This document shows positions 32,483 through 44,168 of a DNA stretch of 64,000 nucleotides, in pieces; positions within the stretch are counted from its first letter, which is position 1, and each line of letters starts with the position of its first letter. Both the position numbers and the translations under genes were made by a program. Source of the DNA: Diplodia intermedia (taxonomy: Eukaryota > Ascomycota > Dothideomycetes > Botryosphaeriales > Botryosphaeriaceae); assembly GCA_021495925.1 (NCBI GenBank), contig JAKEKT010000004.1, forward strand, positions 372,001-436,000, given 5' to 3'. Below the pieces are notes generated by a model. The model had not been told where the DNA came from, did not search any database, and saw only the letters and a program-made list of their open reading frames with translations.

Positions 32483-34529
32483 CTAGCCTAGAGGCAGCGG
32501 CGCATTGAGAAACCTTTTGACGACGTCCTTGAAGCTTTTCCTTTCCCCGTCGTCCGGTCGCCAAACAGCCTCATCTCCGTCTAGCTGGGTATCAGGGGCG
32601 TACCAGCTCACCTTCAGGCACCCCTCCTTCCCGGAAACATGTGCTGTTAGCTGTAGCAAGACTGCTTCTTTGTTCTCATTCCTCCTCACGAAATATGACA
32701 GCTCGGGATGCCGGTTACCAGAGTTAGCAGTTTGCAAGCCTGAGCGTTGCTTGATGGCGAGATTAAGCGCCAAATCCATGGATAAGGCATGGTCGAGATA
32801 CTCTTGAAGCGCATCAAGCGTGTCAAATGATAAGATACGTTTCTGAGCTTGGCGGTTGTCGTGGTAGAGGATGCCAGCGAGGGCGGGCGGTATCGTAAGG
32901 CTGATATCAGTGCCCTGTATATGCGGGGCAACAGGCGTTCGAAGCGATATTGTGAGCTCTTGACGTAACGCCGCGGCCTCATCCAATGCCGAGGGCAAGG
33001 GGAAAGTCGCCGTGGTATGCATGGGTCGCGATAATACTGTCATCAAGGCATCCAGTTGAGGAAGACGACTCCGCTCGGAATAGGTCGTATTGATCGTCTC
33101 AGAGAGGCTTGCATATGCTGACTCGAGATTGGTGTTGAGAGAAATTCCAGCCCGCGCCAAAATACGCTGAACAGAAGACAAGTAGGACCTGAGAGCAGTG
33201 GTCGCATTGTGATGATAGATGAAGTTGAGCAAAGTCCTGAGTATGGGAAGTTGAGGTTCGGGTCGAGCGCGATCGGTCATAGGGAGAGGCTGCTGGGTAC
33301 GCTTCCTCAATCTTTGGCTGTGGATGTAGGTCAGCAAGAGACGCAGCGTGAGCGCTACATCACTGGCTAAGCCATCCTCGGGTCGCCTAGAGAGCAGTTC
33401 TTCCGCATCTTCAAGGCCGATCAGATCGACATGAATTTCCCGCTTCTGGCTTGAATCGCTGGCTTCGGCCTCCGGGCTTGCGGGGATGACGATGGCGTGA
33501 TCTCGGAAGTGGGTCTTGTAGGACAGCAGTTGCCGGGACTCCGTGGTCATCTCATGGAATAGCTCTTGCTCAAAGAGGGAATCTCTTGCTCTCCGAATCA
33601 GGTCCTCAATTTCCAGGTCGCTTTGCTGAGCAAAGACCAGGTTGTTCTGTTCAGAAGTACCGACAGTCTTCCCGTCCTCGACGATGCGAACACGGATGGT
33701 CTTGGGCTTCTGGACAAGAGCCTGATCAAGGATGATGTTGCCGTCTTCCTTGGCGCGCAGAGGGGCGAAACCACGGGCTTGGAACCTATCGCTTGCCTCG
33801 AGGAATCCGAACTGGACGCCAAGGGTGCCGCTCTCGCGCGGTACTCTGCGCAACGACCATCCTCTCTTTTTGACAGACAGAATCTGGCCCCAGTATTGAG
33901 TCTCTTTGCGCACCTCTTTTTCCAGCTTCGTGGCAGCCTGCAAAAGCGAATCGGCGGACGCTCCGAGGCCTTCCATTGTCCAGCCCTTTGCGACAAGATG
34001 CTGTTGCTTTTTCAGACGCTCATCCAATGGCTTGATTGGCCACTTGTCGTAGGCGAAGGAGCCTTCGGGGACACCGCTTTGCTTCAGGGTAGGCGACATG
34101 TAGTTGGAGCCGCGAGGGTTATCTTTGGAGAGAAGCAGGCCGAGGAAGTCGATGGTGTATAGGATTTCCTGCTGGGCATCGCTGCTACCGGTCAGCGGCA
34201 CAGGCGCGTGGATCTGAGCGAGGCAGGGCATACTTGATGTGCTTGAACATTTCCGCCTTGGCGTTGCGGAGCTCCTCAGCGCGCTTCTTTGCATCATCGC
34301 CCGCTTCCTCCTCATCGTCTTGGGCCTCCTCAGCGTCGGAAACGCCGGCAGCTTGGGCGGCGGCCATCTCCTTGAGCTTGTCCTCGTCCATGTGGCGGAA
34401 TTGGCCGAACTGGGCGGAGATGCGCTGGAGCTGCATCATGAGCGACTCGTCATCGTCGGAGCTGGAGGGGGCGGGGCGCAAGGCCAATGGAAGCTCGGCG
34501 CTGCCGCGCGACAGCTCGGAGTCGACCAT
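32483..34529 (-). CDS. med17: Mediator complex subunit 17 (MED17/SRB4)
   Basis: Two exons, 34529-34234 and 34184-32483, 665 residues. The start is acidic (SSSDDDESLMMQLQRISAQF) with a Glu/Asp-rich helical stretch to about residue 90. The exon join gives FKHINSDAQQEILYTIDFLG. The central block LLLSKDNPRGSNYMSPTLKQ, PKTIRVRIVEDGKTVG and the long helical C-terminal half match fungal MED17. The protein is an essential head-module subunit that contacts RNA polymerase II and the initiation factors. The intron (49 nt) has GTATGC and TAG ends. It is divergent from ISN1, with 268 bp between starts. Confidence 0.9.
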
Positions 34530-34797
34530 GGTTGCTGGGGTGCAACGGTAGACGCCGTGCTCGGGAGTGGGTCAAGGGCGAAAGACGCGTCTGGGGAGAG
34601 CAGGACGGATGGTGTTGACGAGCAAGGCTGCGGCGCTAGCGACGGGTGCAGGAACCAGGGCTCGGCACCGGCTGGGCGGGACTATCGATAAGAAGCAGGG
34701 GCGGGGCAGCTGACATGGATCGGGGAGCTCCGACGCGGAGAAGCTACAGCTCTGCCTTCGCGCCACGTCCCTCTCTCCTGAAATCCAGGAAACAATC
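34530..34797. promoter_or_regulatory. Shared divergent promoter, MED17 / ISN1
   Basis: 268 bp between divergent ATGs. GC-rich, with no TATA box evident. Confidence 0.45.
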
Positions 34798-36365
34798 ATG
34801 ACGACCAGGTACAGAGTCGAGTGTAAGCCCTCCCGTGCTGCCCCAGAGCCGCCTGCCGCTGACCTCTTGCCCAGATGCACTCAAGGTGCGCATTCCCCTC
34901 GCGCACCCGGCCTCCGTAGCTTGCTGATCGCCTCCGCAGACGCACCGGCGCGACCAATTGGTACTTCTGCCCCTCCACATGACAAACACCTTGCTAACGC
35001 GTGCCGCAGATCGAATGGATCAAGGTACTCGCTCCCCCACGCCTCGTCCCATCGCCACGCTGACATGCCCAGGGCCTGCTGGCCGTCCCGTTCGTGCTGC
35101 ACTCGCAGCCGACGGCTGTTTTTGAGCCGCACCGGCAGAGCACCGAGCAGATGGCCGCCATCGCCCACCGTCGCTACGGCGAGATCATGCGCGATGTCGA
35201 GGAGCTAATCAACGACCACAGTGCGTAACCCTAAGTTACCTCTTCCGTAGCTGTGTCTAAGCCATGTGTCAGTTGCCCACCAACGTGCCGGCACCGAGCA
35301 GAACTCAAAGCTCAAGTTGCTTGTGCCTGCCGTGTCCAAGTTCTTCACCCCCCTGCTTCTCCTCGATGCCTTCGTCTACCAGGACAAGCGCCGTTTCATC
35401 AGCCACCGCCGCTTCGTCGCCCCCTCGTTCAACGACGTCCGCCTGATCCTCAACACAGCCCAAGTCATGTCTCTCGTGCGTGCCGGTCCCCTTGACCTGA
35501 TCACTTTCGATGGCGATGTCACCCTCTACGATGACGGCCAATCCCTTGTTCCCGAGAACTCTGTCATCCCGAGGATCATGGGCTTGCTACGAAAAGGCAC
35601 CAGAATCGGCATCGTGACCGCGGCTGGCTACACCGAGGGCGCCCGCTACTACGAACGTCTGCATGGCCTGCTCGATGCCATCCGCGCCTCCGACATGCCA
35701 ACCGAATACAAGCAGAACCTCATTGTCATGGGCGGTGAAAGCAGCTACCTGTTCAAGTATTCCGCCGACGAGAAGCACCTGCTCCAATGGGTCCCCCGGA
35801 AAGACTGGATTCTCGAGGAGATGCGCTCATGGACCGAGGCTGATGTGACATTGCTGCTTGATGTAGCCGAGACGGCACTTCGAGAATGTGTGAAGAACAT
35901 GCGACTGTCCGCAATGGTCATCCGCAAGGACCGCGCAGTTGGTATTGTACCCGCCGATCCCGGCGCAAGGTTCGCTAGAGAGCAGCTGGAGGAAACCGTG
36001 CTGGTGACGCAGAAGATCCTGGAGATGTCCGAAGTTGGGAGGCGGCTGCCTTTCTGTGCTTTCAACGGTGAGTCTCTGCCCCGCCCTGCAACCTGCTCCA
36101 TCTAACGTGGTCCAAAGGTGGAAATGACGTCTTCGTCGATATTGGCGATAAATCATGGGGTGTGCTCTCCTGCCAGCGCTTCTTTGGCGGCATCGAAGGC
36201 AGCAAGACTCTCCACGTCGGCGATCAGTTCCTTTCGGCCGGCGCCAACGATTTCAAGGCTCGTCTTGCCTGTACCACGGCTTGGATCGCCAACCCCGCAG
36301 AGACGTGCTCTCTTCTAGACGAGATTGCTGAACTAGACGAGATGCAACAAAGGAAGCAGGTGTGA
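34798..36365 (+). CDS. isn1: IMP-specific 5'-nucleotidase ISN1
   Basis: Seven exons: 34798-34822, 34875-34885, 34940-34960, 35010-35024, 35073-35220, 35273-36067 and 36118-36365, giving 420 residues. The first four exons are 25, 11, 21 and 15 nt, separated by introns of 52, 54, 49 and 48 nt. Spliced they read MTTRYRVEYALKTHRRDQL, then IEWIKGLLAVPFVLH, the conserved ISN1 N-terminus. The HAD-type nucleophile motif is DLITFDGDVTLYDDG near residue 160. Later motifs are IGIVTAAGYTEGARYYERLH, NLIVMGGESSYLFKY and the C-terminal GNDVFVDIGDKSWGV, LHVGDQFLSAGANDFKARLA. By family it dephosphorylates IMP to inosine in purine balance. The micro-exons were set by frame, by GT/AG ends and by family sequence, and agree throughout. 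Confidence 0.93.
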
Positions 36366-36829
36366 CCCTCGACGGATATCTCTCAACTTTCCTAATCGGA
36401 TGTTGCAATTCCGGCTTGGAGTTATTTGGCTGACAATTATATCGGAAGGACGAAGAGAGTTCATGAAGAGTCATGAGGTCAAGATACCAGGAAAGCATGT
36501 CGATGGAGTTAGGAAGAAATTCAATCTCGTTATTTTGGAAGAACCATCGCTATGCCCAACCAGCCCTTCGTTAAAACCTGTATAGCCACCAACTGCTCAT
36601 GCAGATGATGCTACACACCTACCAGTTTCAAATGCCCCATGACAGAAAATGGAAAAGAGAGAAACAACATGGTCCTGCCCACCCCTTCGTACTTTTGCTT
36701 TGTTTGGAATCCTTCAGGCGAAGGTCCCGATGTCGCCTCCATCTCGTTCCTTCTGATCATAGCCCATTTCTCACCTCATCTCCAAATCTTTTTGGTTCTT
36801 GATTGTATTCTCTCACTGTAATTCCGGCT
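36366..36829. other. Intergenic, convergent 3' ends
   Basis: 3' flanks of ISN1 and of the PAM2-motif gene. AT-richer, no gene seen. Confidence 0.45.
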
Positions 36830-38275
36830 TCAAATTCCTGCGCCGCCATCATCCATCTTCGGTCCCCTAGGCGGCATGGCATACGGACGGAATTCGCCTG
36901 CCGTCGGGTTGAGGGTAGACATCGTCCCGTACTGGCGGTTCAGCCAGTATTGCGTCGACCCCACCGGCGCCGGCGGAGCAGGGTACCATACCACATTCTG
37001 CTCTGCCTGAGAAGAGTGACGATGATGGACACCAGTGGCGCCCATGGACGGAGTCACGAAACTGTGGCTTGCAGGCGGCGAGATCAAGCCCGCCGGGACG
37101 AACTCGTGCGCCCGCGGGCTGAGCACGCTCATGACTGGTGACACAACTGGCGTCGTGTCTCTGACGGTCCTCCTCCACGTCTCGGGATACTTTGCAAGAC
37201 GTTCGCGCCGGAGGCGGTGCTGTTCCAGTTGCGCGGCTTCAACTTTAGCCTCGTACTCTTCTCTCATGCGCCAATAGTGGGTGGAGAGAGATTCCGGCAA
37301 CTGGTCGTCGGGGCCCATGCAACTCTCATACCTGGAAAGCGTACCCGGGGTCGGACGCGGGTCGAAATGGTCGAATTGGCCAGTGTATCTGGCGTGGGCA
37401 GCTTCATCGTAGGAGTTCATGCCGTATCGCCCATCTTGCTGCTGTTGCTCCTGCTGATAACGTCCACTGTCGACACCAAAGCCGCCAGCAGGCCGGCCAT
37501 GAAAAGCATGCGGCCTGGCGCCCTTCTTGTGCCCATACTTTCCCCTGCTACCGGTCCACGTCTTGCTCTTGATCTCAGCCTTCCTGTCTTTTTCCGCGAT
37601 CAACCGTTGCTCTTCTTCCGCCGCAATTGCGCCTTCCCCATGCTGCAGGGCCAAGGCCGCCTCGACGTCCTCGATGGTCTTGACTTGCGCCTCGAACAGG
37701 AACTCGGCCTCGGTAGCCTTCGCCTTCTCACGAAGGACTCCGTCACCACCTGGAACAGCGGCGGAAGCGTCCAAACCACGTTTCTCGGCAACAGCCGCCG
37801 CCGAAGCAGCATCGCAGCCGTCGAGACCAGGAACAGAGGCCGAAGCAGGAGCACCGGAAGGAGCCTCGGCCGGAGCCCCGGCATCGCCCTCGCCCTCGCC
37901 CTCGACCTCGACATCATCGGCGGCGGGCGCGGAGCGGAGGGCGGGAACCCCCAGCGTGCTCTCCCACCGCGGGTGCGCGCCCGACGTCGCCGTGGCCAGG
38001 CGGTCCGGCCCGGCGCCCGCGACGGCGGTCGGCACGACGGGCTCGCGCAGCTCGTCGTAGATGAAGTGCCCGCGGCTGAACCAGTGGCGCAGCTCCGCGA
38101 GCGGGCGCGGCGCGCGGATGCCGCTGACGTGGATGAAGCGGCTGGGCTCGAGGGGACATGTGACACTACTGGTCGCCTTGCTGCTGCTGCCGGTGGTGGC
38201 TTTGTTGAGAGGGGGGAGGAGGGTGGTGGTAGGTGGTGGGGTTGAGTCTGCGGTTGCGGGCGTGGCGCTGGACAT
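36830..38275 (-). CDS. Unrecognised protein with a C-terminal PAM2 motif
   Basis: A single frame of 481 residues. After a Thr/Pro-rich leader, residues about 45-85 (SRFIHVSGIRAPRPLAELRH, then FIYDEL) have the order hydrophobic strand, loop, helix seen at the start of an RRM-like fold; this is only a suggestion. Residues 110-190 are acidic and Ala-rich. A charged helical region (EAEFLFEAQVKTIEDVEAAL) and a Gln run (QQEQQQQD) follow. Near the C-terminus, residues 453-464 read STLNPTAGEFRP. This meets every key position of PAM2 (S-x-L-N-x-x-A-x-E-F-x-P), which binds the MLLE domain of poly(A)-binding protein. A role in mRNA metabolism is therefore a reasonable inference. I do not recognise the protein as a known PAM2 family (ataxin-2, eRF3, Pan3). 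Confidence 0.75.
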   Translation of the reverse strand: MSSATPATADSTPPPTTTLLPPLNKATTGSSSKATSSVTCPLEPSRFIHVSGIRAPRPLAELRHWFSRGHFIYDELREPVVPTAVAGAGPDRLATATSGAHPRWESTLGVPALRSAPAADDVEVEGEGEGDAGAPAEAPSGAPASASVPGLDGCDAASAAAVAEKRGLDASAAVPGGDGVLREKAKATEAEFLFEAQVKTIEDVEAALALQHGEGAIAAEEEQRLIAEKDRKAEIKSKTWTGSRGKYGHKKGARPHAFHGRPAGGFGVDSGRYQQEQQQQDGRYGMNSYDEAAHARYTGQFDHFDPRPTPGTLSRYESCMGPDDQLPESLSTHYWRMREEYEAKVEAAQLEQHRLRRERLAKYPETWRRTVRDTTPVVSPVMSVLSPRAHEFVPAGLISPPASHSFVTPSMGATGVHHRHSSQAEQNVVWYPAPPAPVGSTQYWLNRQYGTMSTLNPTAGEFRPYAMPPRGPKMDDGGAGI

Positions 38276-39230
38276 GGCTGTCGCGGTGGTCTTTGGGTTT
38301 TCTTCCCTCGTGGAGGGGGTTTGGGTGTGGGCGCTCGCCGGTCGGTCGGTGGGGTTGGCGTCAGACCTTTGGATCGTGGCCGATGCTTTTGGTGCTGTTG
38401 CGGTACCCGCAATGGAGAGCGCTCGAGGTTGTTTTCCCGAGAGTGCTCTCGACCATGAAGATGTAGGGTGCGTGCTGCAGGCCGAGTGTTGTGGCGGGGG
38501 TGGAGAGGAAAGACTTGGATGGGCCCCAAGGTTTTTATATTTTTATGTGTAGCCCAAACGGTGACTGCACGCACGTGCGTCAGATGATGCTGAAGGAGTA
38601 CCGCTGGCCTGGAAACGCTTTTTGCTGCCTAAGGCGCGCTGGAGAACTCGTTCGCTGGCTGTGGACTGGCAGGTGGCAAAGTGTGCAATTTAGCAACCCC
38701 TGAAGCTGTATCCTTGACCGTCACTTTAGCCTAGTTTCCACAGGACTTTATTTGAGGAGCTCAAAACTTACACAACACTCTTCTCGAATGCTATAGCCTA
38801 ACATATTCCCTTGTCGAATATGTAGGAGAGGTCCAGTATTATTACACTCTCTAGACAAAGCCGACAAAGAAGTTTATTAAAGGAAGTCTAAGGTGCTTTC
38901 TAGACGGGGGATATCTGGCTAAGCTATGATATTATGTGACTATCATATGAAGTGCGTTGGAAAACAAAATACTTGCGTTTAGGTTCACAAGCCGCAGCTG
39001 CAACGTTAATTGGATTGCATGCTTTTTTAGGTACGTCTCATTCGAGTAAGCAAGCAGAAAAGTCTCACATGAATAAAATGCCATATTTACTAGGATAATC
39101 ATCTATCATATTCTCATGCAACTGCCTTTTTGGAGCGGAAAGTCATTATCATGACGCGAATAATCCCATACGCCCGCAGCGAGCGCCTGCCACCCGGTAT
39201 CTAGCTACTCAAAGAAAACTCGTACAATGT
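38276..39230. other. Intergenic with an AT-rich block
   Basis: The promoter of the PAM2-motif gene lies at 38276-38700. From about 38710 to 39130 base composition shifts to AT-rich with no open frames, which looks like decayed insert sequence. The last ~100 bp are the phosphofructokinase 3' flank. Confidence 0.4.
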
Positions 39231-41652
39231 TTACAAAATGGGCTTGGGCCTGCCACTCAGGGTATCGATCAGGTCCTTGTAACCCATCCAGAACTCGTCC
39301 TTGGGGCGACGGTTCGGCCAGTCCGTCTCTTCGTTCTCAACCTTCTCCATAGCGGAGAACTTGACCTTGGCACCGCGGATGCCGATGACGACAGTGCTCA
39401 TGGGGTCGGCGGCGATCTCATCCTTGCTCTTGCCTGCGAAGGGTTAGCCTTGTCACGTATTCAGGGATGCTGGATGGTTTGCTTACCCGCAAAGCTCTCG
39501 AGGTGCTGCATACTGCGGACACCGAACCTGGTAGCCCTCATTCTATCCATGGGCGAAGGCTTGCCACCCTGCTGGAAGTGACCAGGCACACCATGACGGG
39601 ACTCGAAGCGGCCATGGCCCTCCTCGCGGATGATGTCAGCAATGAGCTCGGTGCTGTACGTCTTCGACGCCTTCTCGTTCCTGAGAATGATCTTTCCACC
39701 GCCGCCAAGGCCCTTGTCCTTAGCGAAGCTCTCGCGCAGGAAATCGATATCCTTCGACAACATCTTGAGAGTAATACCCTCTTCAGGGGTGTAGACTGCA
39801 AGAGCTCCAACTGAGATACCGGCCAGAGTTGCAATGTAACCGGAAGCGCCACCCTGGGTCTCGATGACGAAGACACGGCGGCGGGACGCAGAGGCGGATT
39901 GCCTCATGACGTCGCAGTACTGGATGAGGGAGTTCAGGCAAGTGTCGCTGCCCAGCGAGTATTCGGTTCCGGGCACGTTGTTGCTGACGGTGGCCGGGAG
40001 GACGGTCATGGGGATGCGGAGGGCGGAGTAGTATTGGCGAGCCTTCCTCAGCTGGCTGACAGCAGTGAAGGCCTCGAAACCACCGACCACGAAAAGTGCC
40101 TGAATGTTGTACTGGTCGAAGATCTTGGCGACACTCTCGATGCCACCCTCCTCCTCGGCAGGGAGTCCACGGTTGGTGCCGATCTCAGAGCCACCACGGC
40201 TAACCCAATTCTCAGCATCGAGCCAGTTGATCTCGCGCACGGAGCTCAGGGGCTTATCAGCGTGGTGGCGGCAGAGACCGGGGAAACCGTTGTAGAGGGC
40301 AACGGGGGTGTGACCACGGGCCAAGCAGTAAGCAACAGCTGCGCGACTAGCAGCGTTCATACCACCTGCCGGAGCACCGACGTGGATAATACCAACACGC
40401 ATGCGCTGAGTACGTTAGCTAGGATGCATTGCAACATAGGCGTGGTCCTTACCTTCTCCGCCGGAAGCTGCAAGTCAGGGATCTTGGCAGAGGTCATGAT
40501 CTGGTAGGCGGCGTGGTACTCTGCGAATTCGACATCCCGCAAGCCCATGGCACGATCGAAATCCTTGACCTTGATGGCTTCGGCGACCTCGTGCGTCTGC
40601 TTCACGGCCTCCATAAGAGGGCGGCGGACAATCTTGTTCTCCAAAATGCAAATAACGGGGCTGGGCGTCTCAGGGGTGGCATCCAACACGGCATTGACTG
40701 CTTCAGCGCCCTGCAGGGTTGAAAGCATGCGGTCATAGGCACAAGCCTCACCACCTCTCTGGACGTGACCAAGAGTAGTGATTCTGGTGTCCAGCTTAAG
40801 CTGGTCTGCAAGCAGGTCCTTGACGACGTTGGGAGTAATTGGAGTGAGGTTGGAGTCGTGTGCACCCTCGGCGACAATAACCATGGTCTTGCGCTTGCCC
40901 TCCTCGCGATGCTTCCTGACGATCTTGCTGAGATCCTGCTTCCAGTCCTCACCAGGGGGCTTCTCCGGAAGGAAGACATAGTCAGCACCGCTGGCAACGC
41001 CAGCCATCAGGGCCAACCAGCCGCAATGCCTGCCCATGACTTCAATGACGAAGGCTCTCTGGTGGGAGGAGGCAGTGGAGTCCAGCTTATCAATTGCCTC
41101 GCAAATGACACCGAGGGAAGTGTAGGCGCCAATGGTCGCGTCGGTTCCTGCCAGATCGTTGTCGATGGAGCCAACGAGACCGACGATGTTGAGGTGGCGG
41201 AAGGGCGCGACCTGGTCAGCGGTAAGCTCCTTCTTCTCGACCAGCTCATCGACGAGGCTGGGCCATTCGGATCTAAACAGATCGGCGCCCGTCAAGCTGC
41301 CGTCTCCACCGCAAATGACGAGGGCGTCAATGCCCTTATGGATCATGTTCTTGGCAGCCTGCAGCCGGCCGGGGCGCTCTCTGAAGGTCATGCAGCGAGC
41401 AGTTCCAATGAGAGTGCCGCCCTCGGAGAGCCAGCCGCGGACATCCTCCCAGACCATGGGACGGATCATGTCACCGCCCTGGACGAGGCCCTCGTAGCCC
41501 TCGTAGACGGCGTAGGCCTCGCAGCCACGGTGGATGGCCATGCGCACGACGGCTCTCACGGCGCCGTTCATGCCGGGAGCGTCACCGCCAGAGGTCATGA
41601 CACCAATGCGGCGCTTCTTGCCCTCGAGGGGCGGCGGCGGCTGGGCAGACAT
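39231..41652 (-). CDS. pfkA: 6-phosphofructokinase (eukaryotic two-domain type)
   Basis: Three exons, 41652-40453, 40405-39487 and 39433-39231, 773 residues. The N-terminal catalytic half has IGVMTSGGDAPGMNGAVRAV, VICGGDGSLTGADLFRSEW, GSIDNDLAGTDATIG and VIEVMGRHCGWLALMAG. A linker (QIMTSAKIPDLQLPAEKRMR) joins the C-terminal half, which repeats the fold with VGIIHVGAPAGGMNAASRAA, FVVGGFEAFTAVSQL, SNNVPGTEYSLG and IETQGGASGYIATLAG. In that half the catalytic residues are replaced, as in the regulatory half of fungal and animal enzymes. It converts fructose 6-phosphate to fructose 1,6-bisphosphate with ATP in the cytosol and is allosterically controlled. The short last exon encodes PMSTVVIGIRGAKVKFSAME. 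Introns are 47 and 53 nt. Confidence 0.96.
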
Positions 41653-43273
41653 GGTGTGGGTGGTGGTTGTTTTGGTCGGCGCGGAAGTGGTGGGGTATCG
41701 GAGGGCGGGGTCTCAGTCTCAACCTCAACAATGCCCGCGGCGAGAAATGGCGGAGGAGTGTATGCAGAGGGGGGAGAGAGGATGGCGCGCGGGAGGTGTG
41801 AAGAAAGAAGGCGGCCAGAGGAAGGAGCGGAGAGCTAGGACAGGCAGCTTTAGACTCGGGCGCGAAGCTGGCGGCCGTGACACAAGAACCCGCCGCGGCC
41901 GCCGGGCGAGCTTGCAGCTGAGATTTTTGGGCGTGGGGCCTTGCGTCATACCCAAACGCGCAGGGTCCAGGCGCACCACTCGCTCTCCTCCGATGATATG
42001 TATCGTACGCGATCTGTATTTCGTTTAGTTACACCTGTCCGCTCCCGCGGTGCCCCAACGCTGCATCGCTCTGCTTCAGCTCCCCGTGGGCACCAACGCG
42101 GGCTCACGACGCGCGGTGACGGCACACCTGTGCAGCGCACCGCGCCATACGCTGCAGCAGGCGGCGGGGGGCGCTTGTCGGCATGCCGAGCGCGGGTGGC
42201 TGCTCCTGTGGTAGCCACCGTTGCGCTACACATCTAACGACGCCTCGCCCGCCAGCACGTTGCCGCCGCGTCTCTCCTTCTGGTGAGCTGATGTCTCGTC
42301 TTGTGGCGTGTTGTTGAGAGCACCCTATCTCACTCACGGCTCCGGCTCGGCCAAATGCTCCACTCCCTTGCCTGCCTCCTGCCGCCCTTCCAGCGCCGTT
42401 GATTTCCCCGTGCCGCGACTCTGTTACGAGCCTCGCCATGACGCAGTTCGTCGATCCAGTGATATCAACCCGATCACCTCCCGCCGCTTCCCCCTCTGCA
42501 CTGTCTGCTACCGCAGAACCTCCCTGGGTTCCGACGCCATCCGGGGCCGGCGACGTGCTCCGCCGCCGCCGCACTCGCATCGTCTGATGTCCGACATACC
42601 ACGGCTCGGAAATAGCTCAAATGTCGCTTCACATCACGACGCCTTCTTCTCGCTTCTGAATAGTGCGCCGGTCGTGTAATGCCCCAGGCCCCAGTTTTAC
42701 CTCCCAGATAACTTGACATCATTCGAATGCCACCGGATCTGTTCATTTGCACGACAGTCCGTAGGGTTGTATGCATGCATGTCACGAGGTTGTTTCGCAG
42801 ATTTTGCATCGCAATCGATCCGGATGGATCTCTTGTATTCTGCTTCGCAGCTGCACCCGCGACGTTGGTCGACTCCCATCTTTCTCGGTCTATAGCTATA
42901 TGAAGCTACCCTTGTCGATGTTGTCCGTGGGCAAGGTTGCTCGGGGTGTGGGGGTTTGTCTCTGAGCATACGTATCTGAAGCTTGATGCCCTATGGAGAA
43001 CTTGACTTGCAACTATGACTGGCCTTCTTTTTGATTCTTCTACCTTGACGCCCTATTAAGCAACCGAGCTACATCTGTATCGCACAGTCCAGAGAAATAA
43101 ACCGGCAAAGAACATGCAACAAGTAGAAAGACTCGTACAGTAATGTGAAAATGTTTGGAGACCGACTCCCTTCTGTATTGCACATTCGAGATGCAAAGTC
43201 GACGCAATTCAATCGCCTTCAGGCCGATGCCCGTTCTCAGTCACCAGAGGAGTTGCCTAGCCTATCAAGTGCT
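41653..43273. other. Intergenic, phosphofructokinase promoter and downstream
   Basis: 1.6 kb with no supported gene on either strand. The first ~350 bp are GC-rich and probably the phosphofructokinase promoter and leader. From about 42700 to 43270 the sequence is AT-richer and lies 3' of the minus-strand zinc-finger gene. Confidence 0.4.
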
Positions 43274-44168
43274 TCATAATAGTGACAGTCCAGAGCGTGC
43301 TTGTTGCACTTGGTGCGCCAGCCATGCTACCAGACTTGACAGAAGCCCCTCGTCCAAAGTGGCCGGGCATTTCCCAAATTCGACATGTTGAAATAGGCCA
43401 CTCAAAGTAATGAAATGAGCACGGCATGATTCATCCGGGCACTTGAACGCGGCCGGATTCTCGATGGGACCTAACTGGGCGGGGTCGGCGCAGCAAATCA
43501 TCTCATGATGGTACGCCGGATCCACGAACTTCCATGACGGCTGGAAGAGAACCGCGCGGTGGTTCAGAAAGAGACGATCCACCCCTGACGGGCAACCGGC
43601 CTCCAAGTGGAGCATCATTGCGGATGTGCTTGTGAAAGCTCTGTCGCAACCCCAGCAGCCTACGTTGCGCTCACGATGAGTGATCATGTGCTGTTCGCGG
43701 TGAGTGAAGCCTCGGCAATGGTTGATGCGGCATGATGCATACCTGTTCGACGCTGTTCTCCGAGTCGTGATGCTTGTGGCATTCTGGGCAAGCGAATTCG
43801 CGATCGACGTGGTCCATATACACGTCTAGGTCGACAAACACCTGCATGCAGCCCCGACATGAGTGAAGATTGTGGACAACGAGGTAGTGGTCAAGAATCT
43901 CCTCGACGGTAGTGCCGTCGAAGGGGCACCGCTTGGCGTCGTCTCCCGAGGCGAGGCAGATGAAGTGTTCACCTGATGCTTCCCAGTGCTGCTCTCTGGC
44001 TGATCGGCTGCCAAAAACTCGATCGCACCGCCTGCATTCGAAATGGTCGGGCGAGTTAATCGTGGTCGCTGCCGCCCTCTCAATGAAGTTCAGCAGCTCG
44101 ACGTTGTCATTGTGGACGGCATATGCTCCCATGTAGGAAGGCATGTAAGGCGTTTCCAAGCCCGGCAT
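43274..44168 (-). CDS. C2H2-like zinc-finger protein, unrecognised
   Basis: Two exons, 44168-43743 and 43690-43274, 280 residues, joined across a 52 nt intron (GTATGC..CAG) as NSVEQHMITHRERN. There are about five Cys/His modules: ECRRCDRVFGSRSAREQH near 48, CPFDGTTVEEILDHYLVVH, SCRGCMQVFVDLDVYMDHVD with CPECHKHHDSE, then VGCWGCDRAFTSTSAMMLHL, and FKCPDESCRAHFITLSGLFQ. Most have irregular spacing, and several read as paired C-x2-C / H knuckles rather than classic DNA-binding fingers. Nucleic-acid or protein binding is possible. No effector domain is visible. The ATG at 44168 is the first in the frame; a TTG-started extension upstream is unlikely to be used. Confidence 0.75.

Noticed and set aside
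37217..38245. 342-codon plus-strand frame antisense to the PAM2-motif gene
   Set aside because: Low-complexity Arg/Gly/Leu translation caused by third-position GC bias of the opposite strand.
40765..41838. 357-codon plus-strand frame antisense to phosphofructokinase
   Set aside because: Mirror of a strongly codon-biased gene. No recognisable domain.
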